Shown here: positions 25,847 through 34,799 of the stretch, piece after piece | How positions within the stretch are numbered: position 1 is the first letter of the stretch | Layout of the letters: each line of letters begins with the position of its first letter | Assembly (NCBI GenBank): GCA_019695345.1 | Contig: JAIBAE010000009.1 | Coordinates: 32,497-96,496 of the forward strand | DNA length: 64,000 bases | Reading direction: 5' to 3' | Source: Bacteroidota bacterium | GTDB lineage: Bacteria; Bacteroidota; Ignavibacteria; Kapaibacteriales; NICIL-2 | Translations under genes and position numbers: made by a program | Notes under the pieces: generated by a model | Seen by the model: only the letters and a program-made list of their open reading frames with translations | Told to the model about the DNA's origin: nothing | Databases searched by the model: none

Positions 25847-28800
25847 CTACCTCAAAATCATTACCGGCACAGAGCGCTGTGTATTTTGCATTGTAACACG
25901 AAGCATGTATGCGCCATCGGGACATTGAGAAACAGGTACATCAACATGTGGTTGCAATGGTGATATCTCTGTTTGAATTGTTGAGATGCTGTTGCCAAGA
26001 ACATCAAACAACGTAACTGTTACAGGTATCTGGCGTTCCGTTGGTATTGTTACCGTAAGTTGTGTTGAAGCCGGATTCGGCGCACATTGTATTAGTTGTT
26101 GTTTCACAAATTGCTCTTCCTCTACTGCTACCGGGCGTTGGCCTTGCGTGTAGAACACAGGATACTCGGCATCGGTTGCAAGTACAATGGCATCTGTTCC
26201 TAACGGACTGATTTTATCGGTTTTGAGTTGTAATATTTTTGCAACAGGTTGATTGTTTGTATTGTACGAGGTAAAGGCGATACGGTTATCGTTTTTACCA
26301 TAACTTGGTGTACCCAAGCGGCTGTTTAATGTTATTACGGCACCATCGGATGTTTCGGTATTCATACCAATAATTGCATAGCGGTCGTTATTGGAATCGA
26401 ACATATCAAATGCAATAATATTTGGCGAATTCTTTGAGAACGTTGGGTTGCCAACATCTATACCTTGGTCTAAGGTAGGTATGAGATTTAGCACTAAGCC
26501 ATCGGAGAATTTTTTACCTGCTACATCAAATGCGCGAAGCATGCCTATGTTCCAATATTCAAGTGTATCGCCTTGGTTGTTGCTTACACTGTTAAAGGCA
26601 TCAAACAGCACAAACTGTCCGGAGAAATCCCACTCAACAGCGTCGGCAAATTGGATTGTGTAATTGCGCACACCACTTCCGGTAGTTGGCGTGTATAAAT
26701 AAAACCGTTGGATTGCCACCGGAGTTACTGCCAGATTATACACCCAGATAGAAGAATCAACCTCTGTAGATACAACTGCCAATCTGTTGCCATCACGCGA
26801 TACCGCTACGTTTTCCCACACCGTGCTGGTGCTTAATATACTTTCCTGCGGCGATGTTGTGTTTAATGTAATTGCATGAAGCGTGTTATCGGCTGCTACA
26901 AACACTGCAACTGAGCCATCATCTACCACACTTGGGCGGCGGTTAACTTTGGTTTTAGAGATTGGATGAAAATCGGATGTTTGTGGATTATCCGGTTTTA
27001 CAATGTATAGCGAATTTGGGTCTGATTGGAAATCGGTGTTATGGAGTAAAATCCATTCGGTACCATTAACAGGTGATTGATCTTTGGGTCCGGTTGAACC
27101 GGAGCCATCGGTTATACCAACAGCGTCAAATGCGTTTCCGGCCGCAGTAACTTCGGAAGTTCCGTACAACTCTTGCGCACTGCGTATAACTGCTCTGCGT
27201 AAATCAATAAACTGCGAACTTTTTGTTAAGTAGCTTGTAAGTGTGCGGTAATATATTTTTTCTGTTTTTTCTTTGCCAATTGCTTGTGCTAATAAAAAAC
27301 ATGCTCTGTTTGGGATGCCGCTATTAACATGTACCCCACCATTATCGCCATCTTGTGTTTCGGGAAGTTTTTGATATTCATTCATGTGTGCCGGTTGCCA
27401 CCCACGGTCGTTTAACGAATTGCCACCATTGTGCGGGTTTTCCATATTGCGTAAAGCACCGGTTGGAAATGCTGATGTGCGTACAACATCTTCACCAATT
27501 AACCAATCGTCTCTATCAACCATACAACCAAATACATCAGACATCGACTCGTTGATTGCACCGGACTGGCTAAGATATACTAATGCAGCACTATTTTCGG
27601 TAACGCCATGTGTCATTTCGTGTGCGGCTACATCCAAACCGCCTGCTAATGGTTTAAAGGCCTGTAAGCCATCGCCGTAAGCCATAAGCTTGCCATTCCA
27701 AAAAGCATTATCCATACCCTGCCCACCTTCGGTAACATGAATTACCGATACAATTGTACCACCGTTACCATCAATAGAATTGCGTGCGTGTACTTGTCTG
27801 AAATATTCATACGTTGTAGCACCGTTAGAATGTGCCGATACCGAAGAACGGTCGCTCCAGGAATTCGTTGTTGTTGTTACATTGAAAATATCCTGTAAGT
27901 CGGTTTGTTTGGAATCTAACGTCCAGATTGTTCCAACAGTTTTGTTTGGAAACTGTGATTGCGTGTTGTTAAACATCGGGCGCGATGCATCAATCAACCA
28001 GTAGTTATTCTGGAATTGATAGGTGTTGATAGTTTTGGTAGAACTATTCAAATCCGGTGCCTGTGCAGTTTTAGGTCCATCGGGGCAAGAGTTAGAATAC
28101 GTAAACAATACCTTGCCCGATTTTGCATCAATAAAACACTCCCAACGGCTAACAAGGTTAGGGCGAACTGTAATATGCCATGCTAACGATGGTGGCATAC
28201 CAACCGTGCGCGATGGAAATATCACCAATTCTCTTTGCGGTTGGGTGTAATCTAACAATGTCTGTGCCGTAGCACTTAGCTCATGGATTCTATCAACTGT
28301 ATTTACTTTATCTAATGCAAAATCAACAGCACGTTCGCCTGTAATTTCCGGAACAGTTACATAATTAGCATCAAGCGATGCCACGGTGCGTCCGTTGTAT
28401 GTTTCAACTGTTCCATCGGTATTAAAGTGAACAACAGCATCACATCCCCACACAGGAATCTCGTTGTACTGTTGTTGTAAACGTACGTGCGTTTTACCAA
28501 GAGCATCACGTTCTACCGATGTAACTGCAAACTCTTGGTTTGGGTTCTCTATAGTAAGCACAGGTGCAATACGTTGCAGAAAGTCCTGCGTAGCAGAAAC
28601 AACCTGATTGTTGGTTGTAAGCGCATAAGCACGCGAAAGCTTTTGCCCTTGAACAAAAAACGGAATCTTGCTTGTTGCATCAAAATAGAATTCCGGTTTT
28701 TGTGCAGATGGAAACATTGCGTACAGTGCTTCGCGCTGCCTTGCAGAAAGCTGCTCGGTAGTAATATTATGTATAACTGGTGCTGTGGCAAACGAGTACA

Positions 28801-28975
28801 CAGTTTTAGGAACAGCCGGCGCAACAGCCAATATAGATGTAGCTACGTGCTTGCGTCCCTTTGCCTGGGTAAACGGATTTTTACGTACGGGAGTTGTTTG
28901 TTGTGTGTATGCAGTTAGCGTGGAAAGAAATAATGCACAAACGGTGCACAATGCTACATACGGATTCTTCTTCAT
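25847..28975 (-). CDS. Secreted M4 (thermolysin-like) metallopeptidase with T9SS sorting domain
   Basis: 1042 residues. Signal peptide (1-25); FTP/PepSY-type propeptide (about 75-290); M4 catalytic domain (about 310-630) with the zinc site AAHEMTHGVTENSA near residue 450 and the downstream Glu in GAINESMSDVFG, plus the active-site His in GGVHVNSGIPNRA. A WD40/PD40-like beta-propeller region follows (about 650-940, with NRRPSVVDDGSVAVFV). It ends in a T9SS type A-like sorting domain (about 960-1042: CAPNPASTQLTVTIP, DGAYMLRVT). An extracellular protease, made inactive and matured outside. The propeller after the catalytic domain is a less common arrangement. Confidence 0.93.
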   Translation of the reverse strand: MKKNPYVALCTVCALFLSTLTAYTQQTTPVRKNPFTQAKGRKHVATSILAVAPAVPKTVYSFATAPVIHNITTEQLSARQREALYAMFPSAQKPEFYFDATSKIPFFVQGQKLSRAYALTTNNQVVSATQDFLQRIAPVLTIENPNQEFAVTSVERDALGKTHVRLQQQYNEIPVWGCDAVVHFNTDGTVETYNGRTVASLDANYVTVPEITGERAVDFALDKVNTVDRIHELSATAQTLLDYTQPQRELVIFPSRTVGMPPSLAWHITVRPNLVSRWECFIDAKSGKVLFTYSNSCPDGPKTAQAPDLNSSTKTINTYQFQNNYWLIDASRPMFNNTQSQFPNKTVGTIWTLDSKQTDLQDIFNVTTTTNSWSDRSSVSAHSNGATTYEYFRQVHARNSIDGNGGTIVSVIHVTEGGQGMDNAFWNGKLMAYGDGLQAFKPLAGGLDVAAHEMTHGVTENSAALVYLSQSGAINESMSDVFGCMVDRDDWLIGEDVVRTSAFPTGALRNMENPHNGGNSLNDRGWQPAHMNEYQKLPETQDGDNGGVHVNSGIPNRACFLLAQAIGKEKTEKIYYRTLTSYLTKSSQFIDLRRAVIRSAQELYGTSEVTAAGNAFDAVGITDGSGSTGPKDQSPVNGTEWILLHNTDFQSDPNSLYIVKPDNPQTSDFHPISKTKVNRRPSVVDDGSVAVFVAADNTLHAITLNTTSPQESILSTSTVWENVAVSRDGNRLAVVSTEVDSSIWVYNLAVTPVAIQRFYLYTPTTGSGVRNYTIQFADAVEWDFSGQFVLFDAFNSVSNNQGDTLEYWNIGMLRAFDVAGKKFSDGLVLNLIPTLDQGIDVGNPTFSKNSPNIIAFDMFDSNNDRYAIIGMNTETSDGAVITLNSRLGTPSYGKNDNRIAFTSYNTNNQPVAKILQLKTDKISPLGTDAIVLATDAEYPVFYTQGQRPVAVEEEQFVKQQLIQCAPNPASTQLTVTIPTERQIPVTVTLFDVLGNSISTIQTEISPLQPHVDVPVSQCPDGAYMLRVTMQNTQRSVPVMILR

Positions 28976-29114
28976 ACTGTCCTCCGGATAAATAATATAT
29001 ACAAAATGGTAGTATATAAACGGTACATTATTGTACCTCTAACTGAACCTGCACCGGTTCCTGATGCAATCTACGGTATCTCTGCACCGAATACAATACA
29101 TTGGTAAAATATTC

Positions 29115-29177
29115 TGCTATCGCCGGACGGCACCGTGCGGTAATCTAAAGTAAGCCCTGCACTTTGCCGGAAAGAAC
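29115..29177 (+). repeat. F1 repeat copy 11
   Basis: Starts TGCTATCGCCGGACGGCACC and ends TTGCCGGAAAGAAC. Arms CGGCA/TGCCG. It faces the start of the M4 peptidase gene, 139 nt away. Confidence 0.88.
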
Positions 29178-29210
29178 AATGGCATCCTATGATGATAACC
29201 TGCGCGCGAC

Positions 29211-29277
29211 GCTGTACCGGTTGTTCCCGCCCGTGTGACGGCGCAGAAGGAGTGCTTCGGCAATGGCGGGGAACAAT
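29211..29277 (+). repeat. F2 repeat copy 2
   Basis: GCTGTACCGGTTG-TCCCGCC, GTGACGGCGC, GTGCTTCGGCAATGGCGGGGAACAA. Arms CCGCC/GGCGG intact. It follows F1 copy 11 by 33 nt in the same orientation. Confidence 0.8.
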
Positions 29278-29380
29278 GGAATGAATGGTAAATCGTGTGT
29301 GTACGGAAAGCAAAATCCAAACTGCATACTGTTACGTATGTATGCACAACAGAGATTTTTTTAACTTTACAACAAATTAC

Positions 29381-30046
29381 ATGAAATACACAGCATTGTT
29401 GTTGCCTTTGATAACGGTAGTAAGCACATTGATTTCGTGCGCGCAGCAACACAACGAGTCCACAATAGTTCCACAGATGAAAGAGAAAGCAAACATGCAA
29501 ACAACAACACATACAGATACAGCAACGTTTGGGGCAGGATGCTTTTGGTGCGTAGAAGCGGTGTTCCAACAGTTGGACGGTGTAATAAAAGTTGAATCGG
29601 GATATAGCGGAGGTTCTGTTAGTAATCCATCGTACAAGGAAGTTTGTTCAGGCACAACAGGTCACGCCGAAGTATGCCAGATTACCTACAACCCCGCAGT
29701 AATTACCTACGAAGAGTTACTACAAGCGTTCTGGCAAACGCACGACCCAACCACGTTAAACAAACAAGGTAACGATGTTGGTACGCAGTACCGCTCGGTT
29801 GTGTATTACCACAACGACACTCAAAAAATGCTTGCAGAAAAGTACAAGAAAGAACTTGATGATGCCAAGCTGTGGCCAAATCCAATTGTAACCGAGATAA
29901 GTGCGTTTACTAAGTTTTATAAAGCCGAAGACTATCACCAAAACTACTACAACGAAAACGGACAGCAACCGTATTGCGCTTTTGTTATCCGCCCAAAGGT
30001 AGAAAAGTTTGAGAAGGTGTTTAAGAACAAACTAAAAAAGAAGTAA
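29381..30046 (+). CDS. msrA: Peptide-methionine (S)-S-oxide reductase, lipoprotein form
   Basis: 221 residues from the ATG at 29381. The N-terminus is a lipoprotein signal (LLLPLITVVSTLISC, Cys20), so the enzyme is exported and anchored. The MsrA core carries the catalytic GAGCFWCVEAVFQ motif, GYSGG, the TGHAEVCQITYNP block, FWQTHDPTTLNKQGND and GTQYRSVVYY, all typical. It repairs oxidised methionine in envelope proteins. A longer frame back to 29285 has no signal-like character. F1 copy 12 follows 7 nt after the stop. Confidence 0.94.
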   Translation: MKYTALLLPLITVVSTLISCAQQHNESTIVPQMKEKANMQTTTHTDTATFGAGCFWCVEAVFQQLDGVIKVESGYSGGSVSNPSYKEVCSGTTGHAEVCQITYNPAVITYEELLQAFWQTHDPTTLNKQGNDVGTQYRSVVYYHNDTQKMLAEKYKKELDDAKLWPNPIVTEISAFTKFYKAEDYHQNYYNENGQQPYCAFVIRPKVEKFEKVFKNKLKKK

Positions 30047-30053
30047 TTGTTTT

Positions 30054-30110
30054 TGCTATCGCCTGACCGCACCAAACGATGTATTACTTCATAACCTTAT
30101 GCAGCGGTCG
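30054..30110 (+). repeat. F1 repeat copy 12
   Basis: Starts TGCTATCGCCTGACCGCACC 7 nt after the msrA stop. The right end is decayed (TGCAGCGGTCGAG); GACCGC can still pair with GCGGTC. Left half of the + then - pair around the hydrolase gene. Confidence 0.8.
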
Positions 30111-30162
30111 AGTGTAGCGGTAGTTCTATACACATCAGGTTTATCTACGCTCAAACAATCGG

Positions 30163-30852
30163 TTACGGTTTACTAATAGAAGTTGGAACTACAACAGGTG
30201 CTGTATCATGTTCTAAGAGAGAATCAAATGCTTTCCTTACATACTCTTTATTTGGTATCTGGTGAGCAATGCCCGGTACTTTTTCTTTACTCACTTGGCA
30301 ATTATTTGTAGTGAGATAGTTTATTGCATCGCGGTGTTGTTGCATGCGCTCATCATTCTCGCCAATCAAAAATGCAAAGCGGGTTTGCTTAACTGTTTGT
30401 TGTACCTGTGGCAGTCTGTATGTACAACGGCTTCCCATAATAAGTACATGCGTAATAGGTACAACATGCCGTAGTGCTAAGGCAAAAACTACATCACCCC
30501 CTAACGAGAAACCACAGCAAACGATTTTAGTTGTATCAATGTTATAGTGTTCACGGAATTTAGCTAACTCGGTTTCAATTTGGTGTTCTGCCTTTTGTAA
30601 TGTAGCCGAGAATGTTGGGGCTGTACTGTTTGGCTGAGTAAAGCGGACTACGATAGCATCTTCACCTATCATCTCCTGCGTTATAGGTGCGGTATCGCCT
30701 TGCATTGCCGGGAATACAAATACTACAGGTAGTGGTTTTGATGTTACCTGTTTCGGAAATATATATGCAGCCGTGTAATCATTTCTATACCAAACATAAA
30801 CAACAGCAATTGCAAGAAACAAGAGTATGGATATGAGAAGAGCTTTCCGCAT
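30163..30852 (-). CDS. Membrane-anchored alpha/beta hydrolase
   Basis: 229 residues. One N-terminal membrane anchor or uncleaved signal (LLISILLFLAIAVVYVWY), then an alpha/beta-hydrolase fold: VVFVFPAM near the oxyanion region, nucleophile elbow CCGFSLGGDVVFALAL (G-x-S-x-G), a candidate Asp in FLIGENDERM and His in PGIAHQIP. This resembles dienelactone-hydrolase or phospholipase/carboxylesterase-like enzymes; substrate unknown. It is alone between F1 copies 12 and 13. Confidence 0.82.
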   Translation of the reverse strand: MRKALLISILLFLAIAVVYVWYRNDYTAAYIFPKQVTSKPLPVVFVFPAMQGDTAPITQEMIGEDAIVVRFTQPNSTAPTFSATLQKAEHQIETELAKFREHYNIDTTKIVCCGFSLGGDVVFALALRHVVPITHVLIMGSRCTYRLPQVQQTVKQTRFAFLIGENDERMQQHRDAINYLTTNNCQVSKEKVPGIAHQIPNKEYVRKAFDSLLEHDTAPVVVPTSISKP

Positions 30853-30964
30853 TGATTACCTTAAACGCTAATGGAAGTACAACACAAGTTAGCAAGCCTT
30901 TGCGTTTTTACATACAACGTTAACAAACGGGTGTCACGATTAACGTGTGTATTTGCTGTACTGT

Positions 30965-31024
30965 TTTTTCCTGCATTGTAAGGTTGTGTTGTACTGCGCC
31001 ATACGGTGCAGTCTGGCGTAAGCA
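30965..31024 (-). repeat. F1 repeat copy 13
   Basis: Minus strand from TGCTTACGCCAGACTGCACC at 31024 to TGCAGGAAAAAAC. Arms CTGCA/TGCAG, a compensatory change from CCGCA/TGCGG. Edge 63 nt before the flavin oxidase start. Confidence 0.85.
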
Positions 31025-31087
31025 GAAGATTACATTAGCCTATGCCCATATTTAGTATGTTGCAGAAAAACAATCTGTACTTTTTGT

Positions 31088-32557
31088 ATGAAAACAAAGC
31101 TTAACCGGAAACAATTTTTACGCCTAACAGCCGCAGGGGCTCTTGGATACTACGTTTATGGTTGCAACCAGAAAACAGAACAAGCACCGCTTAGTAAAGC
31201 GTCTAAGCAACCACTACCAACAAGTACAAGTAAAGCAAACTCCAATAGTCATGTTCAGTACTTTGCAAAAGGCTCGCGCGATTACGATTACCTTCGCGAA
31301 GGATTTAACAAACGTGTACAAAAATACCCGGCAGTTATTGCGCAGTGTACAGATGTTGAAGGTGTTGCCGAAGCTGTGCGTTATGCACGCGAACACAGTT
31401 TAGCTGTTGCCGTAAAAAGTGGCGGGCATTGCTTTGAGGGATTTTCGTCGAACAACGGTGGTTTAGTTGTTAACTGTTCCTCGATTGATGCTGTTGAGTG
31501 GCTTGATGATACTACCGTGCGTATTGGTGCTGGTTGTAAACTTGGGAACGTGTATGCAGAACTGCTTTCTAAAAACAGGATACTACCGGCAGGTTCGTGT
31601 GCGGGTGTTGGTGTAGCAGGTTTAACTCTTGGCGGTGGGTACGGATTATTTAGCCGTAAACTTGGTTTAACATGTGATAGCTTGCAAGCTGTAACAATGG
31701 TAGATGGCAATGGCAACATCCACGAAGCTACAAAAGATGAAGAGTTACTATGGGCATGCCGCGGCGGTGGCAACGGCAACTTCGGGATAATTACACATCT
31801 TACATTTACAACACATCAATCACCTAAGTTTTTAACGGCACATCGTTTTAAAAGTAAAGGATTGAACGCACAACAAGCAACTTCAATAGTAGAACAATGG
31901 TTTACGGCAACACGCCAATTACCGGAATCGTGTTTCTCGGCGTTTGTGTTAAACGGAACATCATTGCTTATACTACTTACCAATACCGAAGAAGACTCGC
32001 CACACGTGCGCAGTGTTATACAACAACTTACAGCATGTACATCCACAACATCGCTCGGAAATCCTAAGCCACCCGAAAGTGCAATCACTACGTTTTACGG
32101 TCGAACGGAATCGTTGTACTTTAAAAACGCAAGTGCAGGTTTGTACAAAGATTTCTCCGATATTCAACCGTTCATTCAGCAAGCGTTAGAAATTGTAACA
32201 ACAACACCCGGAATGATTTATCAAGTGAATACGTTGGGCGGTGCAATTCAACGTCCGGAATTTGAACAGGTGTCTTCGTACCCGCATCGTTCCTATTCGT
32301 ATCTATCGGAGTTGCAAACCTATTGGGAGCGTCCGCAACAAACACAGCATTACGAGCAAGCATTCCAGAAAGTGCAAACCATATTTGCATCAAATCACAT
32401 TACAACACAATACCGCAACTACCCCGACATCAACGTTAGTAACTGGCAACAAAGTTATTATGGTAATAATTATTCCCGTTTGCAGGCAATCAAAAAACAA
32501 TACGACCCCGATAACATCATCCGCCACGAACAAAGTGTTTTATTACAATCAACATAG
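31088..32557 (+). CDS. Exported FAD-linked oxidase of the berberine-bridge type (bicovalent flavin)
   Basis: 489 residues. The N-terminus (NRKQFLRLTAAGALG, then YGC at 24-26) looks like a Tat-type or lipoprotein export signal. A PCMH-type FAD domain follows (about 80-260). The two residues that bind FAD covalently in this family are both present: His114 in SGGHCFEG and Cys171 in AGSCAGVGVAG, before TLGGGYGLFSRK. The C-terminal BBE segment YDPDNIIRHEQS closes the protein. Such enzymes oxidise sugars or amines/alcohols with oxygen; substrate unknown. Bracketed by F1 copies 13 and 14 facing it. Confidence 0.9.
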   Translation: MKTKLNRKQFLRLTAAGALGYYVYGCNQKTEQAPLSKASKQPLPTSTSKANSNSHVQYFAKGSRDYDYLREGFNKRVQKYPAVIAQCTDVEGVAEAVRYAREHSLAVAVKSGGHCFEGFSSNNGGLVVNCSSIDAVEWLDDTTVRIGAGCKLGNVYAELLSKNRILPAGSCAGVGVAGLTLGGGYGLFSRKLGLTCDSLQAVTMVDGNGNIHEATKDEELLWACRGGGNGNFGIITHLTFTTHQSPKFLTAHRFKSKGLNAQQATSIVEQWFTATRQLPESCFSAFVLNGTSLLILLTNTEEDSPHVRSVIQQLTACTSTTSLGNPKPPESAITTFYGRTESLYFKNASAGLYKDFSDIQPFIQQALEIVTTTPGMIYQVNTLGGAIQRPEFEQVSSYPHRSYSYLSELQTYWERPQQTQHYEQAFQKVQTIFASNHITTQYRNYPDINVSNWQQSYYGNNYSRLQAIKKQYDPDNIIRHEQSVLLQST

Positions 32558-32866
32558 TATTTTTTGCTATCGCCTGACCGTGCCGAATGTTTGTTCACAC
32601 ACATCCACATGCGCGGACTCAGAGTGTTCTACAAGAAACAGCCTACATCGTTTAGTTATTTTTTATCTATACAAATTAATCCCAGAACACTAGTATTTAT
32701 GCGGCATTCAGGGGTGCTTGTCAATTCTGACTATTTGTATTTGTTAACACAGAAAAAAATATTTTTAAAAGTGCTGTAACAAAACTTACCAAACCAAATA
32801 CATTACACCAGAATCTTGCAAGAAGAAACTACATTGAAATCACCAAATTCCTGAAAGGGATATATT
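32558..32866. other. Gap with F1 copy 14 and AT-rich upstream region
   Basis: No gene. After F1 copy 14 the sequence is AT-rich, with runs of A and T near 32750-32770 that may be part of a promoter for the Spy-like gene. A GAAAGGG stretch lies 15-20 nt before its ATG. Confidence 0.55.
32565..32622 (+). repeat. F1 repeat copy 14
   Basis: Starts TGCTATCGCCTGACCGTGCC 7 nt after the oxidase stop. The right end GCGCGGACTCAGAG is decayed; CCGTG can pair with CGCGG through a wobble. Confidence 0.75.
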
Positions 32867-33601
32867 ATGAAAACGAACATTCAAAAAGTGCTATTAAGCG
32901 CAGTTACATTACTCTCTGTTGTTGTTATAGGTTGCTCGAACTTAATTGACCCTACAGATGGCACAACGTCATCGGCAAATGTTGAACAACAACTATCCAT
33001 GTTTGTAACACAAAACTCAAACACAACATCCGACGACGCTTTACTATTCCCCGAACTTGATACAATGTGCCCTAAAGGCGATATACCATTTGAAAAAGGT
33101 CATCACGGGAAGGGTGGTCACGGTCACCACGGTGGAAAAGACGGATTGGATGATCATCACGGTGGAATTGGGCACAAAGGTGGATTCGATAAACCGCGTA
33201 CAAAATTCGATTCATTACGTTTAGTGTTGCCATGTTTACAATTGACAGCAGAACAAGATACAGCAGTACGTGCAATTCTCACCACATTGCATACACAGGT
33301 TGGTTCAATCCTAAAAGCAACACGCGACGCACAATTACCACTACGTCAGGATGCGCAAGCAAAAGCAAAGGTTGTATTGGATTCACTAAAGGCAGGCAGC
33401 ATAACCCGCGATGAAGCTAAAGCTCAACTTGATACCATCCGCCAGGAATTGGAAACAGCACTCCAACCCGGCAGAGATGCAGCAAAAGCAGCTATAACAA
33501 CATTACAAAACGACGCATTAACAGCTATCCGTGCATTGCTCACCACCAGTCAACAAGTTGCATGGGATATCTGGATTAGCACGGGACAGTTACCCTGCTA
33601 A
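32867..33601 (+). CDS. His/Gly-rich Spy/CpxP-like lipoprotein
   Basis: 244 residues. Lipoprotein signal MKTNIQKVLLSAVTLLSVVVIGC (Cys23). A His- and Gly-rich segment (about 78-105, with repeated HHGG and GHGHH) could bind metal ions. The rest is helical and LTXXQ-like: LQLTAEQDTAVRAILTTLH, then a long charged helix and LLTTSQQVAWDIW. The two LT-x-x-Q type motifs recall Spy/CpxP periplasmic chaperones and metal-resistance proteins. The function is not proven; a metal-sensing or chaperone role is an inference. Confidence 0.65.
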   Translation: MKTNIQKVLLSAVTLLSVVVIGCSNLIDPTDGTTSSANVEQQLSMFVTQNSNTTSDDALLFPELDTMCPKGDIPFEKGHHGKGGHGHHGGKDGLDDHHGGIGHKGGFDKPRTKFDSLRLVLPCLQLTAEQDTAVRAILTTLHTQVGSILKATRDAQLPLRQDAQAKAKVVLDSLKAGSITRDEAKAQLDTIRQELETALQPGRDAAKAAITTLQNDALTAIRALLTTSQQVAWDIWISTGQLPC

Positions 33602-33644
33602 TAAGCAACTCACCAATCGCATACACCACAACACAAAGCATTAT

Positions 33645-33680
33645 GAAAACAGTCCGCTACATTGTGGCGGACTGTTTTTT
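33645..33680. terminator. Bidirectional intrinsic terminator
   Basis: AAAACAGTCCGC pairs with GCGGACTGTTTT, with A-tract and T-tract on the two sides. It sits between the convergent stops of the Spy-like (33601) and FkbM (33682) genes and can serve both. Confidence 0.88.
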
Positions 33681-33681
33681 A

Positions 33682-34347
33682 TTAACGAAACATGCGCTTA
33701 AGTTGAAGCATTGATAACTGAATATTCTGAAGTAGTACATTAATTCTATCGTATATACTTACATCAAATACACCTATATGTACATACACTGTATCACTTT
33801 TATCTTTATACCACTCTTGATATTGATGCTCAAGTAGCCAGTTTTGTATTTCTTTTATATAAGGGTTTTTATAGAATTTTCCATGTGTTTCGATAGAAAT
33901 GATTTTTGGTGTACTGACCATATGCTTAAGCACAAACCATTCCCCACCTTCAATATCTATACTCAAAATGTCAATTGTTCCATCGTCAATATCCGAGAAA
34001 AGCTTACATTCTACTTCAAAGGTATTAGCGTTATTGATTATATACTTATCATTTACTAATGCCGGACTTTGTTGCAGTTCGGTTGCAAATGTAGATGATG
34101 CTGCACGAGATAATGTTAAAGTTCCTGCTTTATCCCAAACAGCACACGGTATAACACAAACAGAATACTCTGAAAAATACGTTTCTACTTGTTTTGCCAC
34201 TTCGGGGTCAGCTTCTACCAAAGTAGCTTTAACACCATTTTTAATAAAGTCTAGTACATTAGAAGTTTGAGGTAAGTACACACCAACTTCGCAAACATGA
34301 TGCACATGTAAATTTTTAGTTTGCAGTTTTTTGAACAATAACGTCAT
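33682..34347 (-). CDS. FkbM-family methyltransferase
   Basis: 221 residues with a class I SAM-dependent methyltransferase fold. VCEVGVYLPQTSNVLDF stands in for the SAM-binding glycine loop, VEADPEV is the acidic strand, and DILSIDIEGGEWFVLKHM is the FkbM hallmark (D-x-EG-x-E). FkbM proteins O-methylate sugars or natural products. No polysaccharide locus surrounds it; its immediate neighbours are a repeat-rich gap and a lipoprotein. More AT-rich than the flanking rho and oxidase genes, which suits acquired cargo. Confidence 0.85.
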   Translation of the reverse strand: MTLLFKKLQTKNLHVHHVCEVGVYLPQTSNVLDFIKNGVKATLVEADPEVAKQVETYFSEYSVCVIPCAVWDKAGTLTLSRAASSTFATELQQSPALVNDKYIINNANTFEVECKLFSDIDDGTIDILSIDIEGGEWFVLKHMVSTPKIISIETHGKFYKNPYIKEIQNWLLEHQYQEWYKDKSDTVYVHIGVFDVSIYDRINVLLQNIQLSMLQLKRMFR

Positions 34348-34799
34348 ATTCTTGGCATAATAGTATTGTACAATTTACGGCGTATTGAGTAATGTCTATA
34401 CTGTATTCTTTTTTGCGCCGCTGTAACGGTTGGCTCCGCCCGGGTGACGGCGCACAAGGCGTGCTTCGGCAGAGGCGGGAAACAATTGTCGACATAGGTA
34501 AAATGGTCATTTACTCATTTGAAGATATGACCACCACCCAAATTTGAAGAATTTTATGGGTTCGGAAAGTGCTGAACGTTTTTTACTCACCCAAAAGACG
34601 CATTTACTCGGTGGCAAGGTGCATTTACTCACTCGCCTTTTTGGCGAGTGGGTTTGAGCTATAGTTTCGCACCCGTCAGTTGAACGAAGCGAGCAAATGC
34701 ACTCGCACGGGGCATTCCCCAATGCTCTACTCTCTCTCTCCAGCCGCCGGATTGTCCCCGCAACCGGCGGCAGTATTTAACAAACAATTATTCACGATA
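34348..34799. other. Gap with F2 copy 3, short direct repeats and two strong hairpins
   Basis: No credible gene. After F2 copy 3 come repeated (G/T)CATTTACTC words (near 34508, 34601 and 34621). A perfect hairpin CACTCGCC/GGCGAGTG lies at 34630-34650 without a T-run, and a second, GCCGCCGG/CCGGCGGC, at 34743-34771, about 30 nt before the start of the next gene. The second could affect its translation. Confidence 0.6.
34430..34495 (+). repeat. F2 repeat copy 3
   Basis: GCTGTAACGGTTGGCTCCGCC, GTGACGGCGCACAAGGCGTG, CTTCGGCAGAGGCGGGAAACAA read in order; arms CCGCC/GGCGG. The best F2 consensus copy. No F1 directly next to it. Confidence 0.82.

Larger units (their letters stand above)
28976..29380. 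other. Divergent intergenic region between M4 peptidase and msrA with F1 and F2
   Basis: No gene. An F1 copy (29115-29177) is followed by an F2 copy (29211-29277), both on the plus strand. The about 100 bp before msrA are AT-rich and should hold its promoter. Confidence 0.7.

Noticed and set aside
34680..34799. Longer N-terminus for the exported protein at 34800
   Set aside because: The extension is read from a GC-rich hairpin region and would bury the signal peptide 40 residues in.
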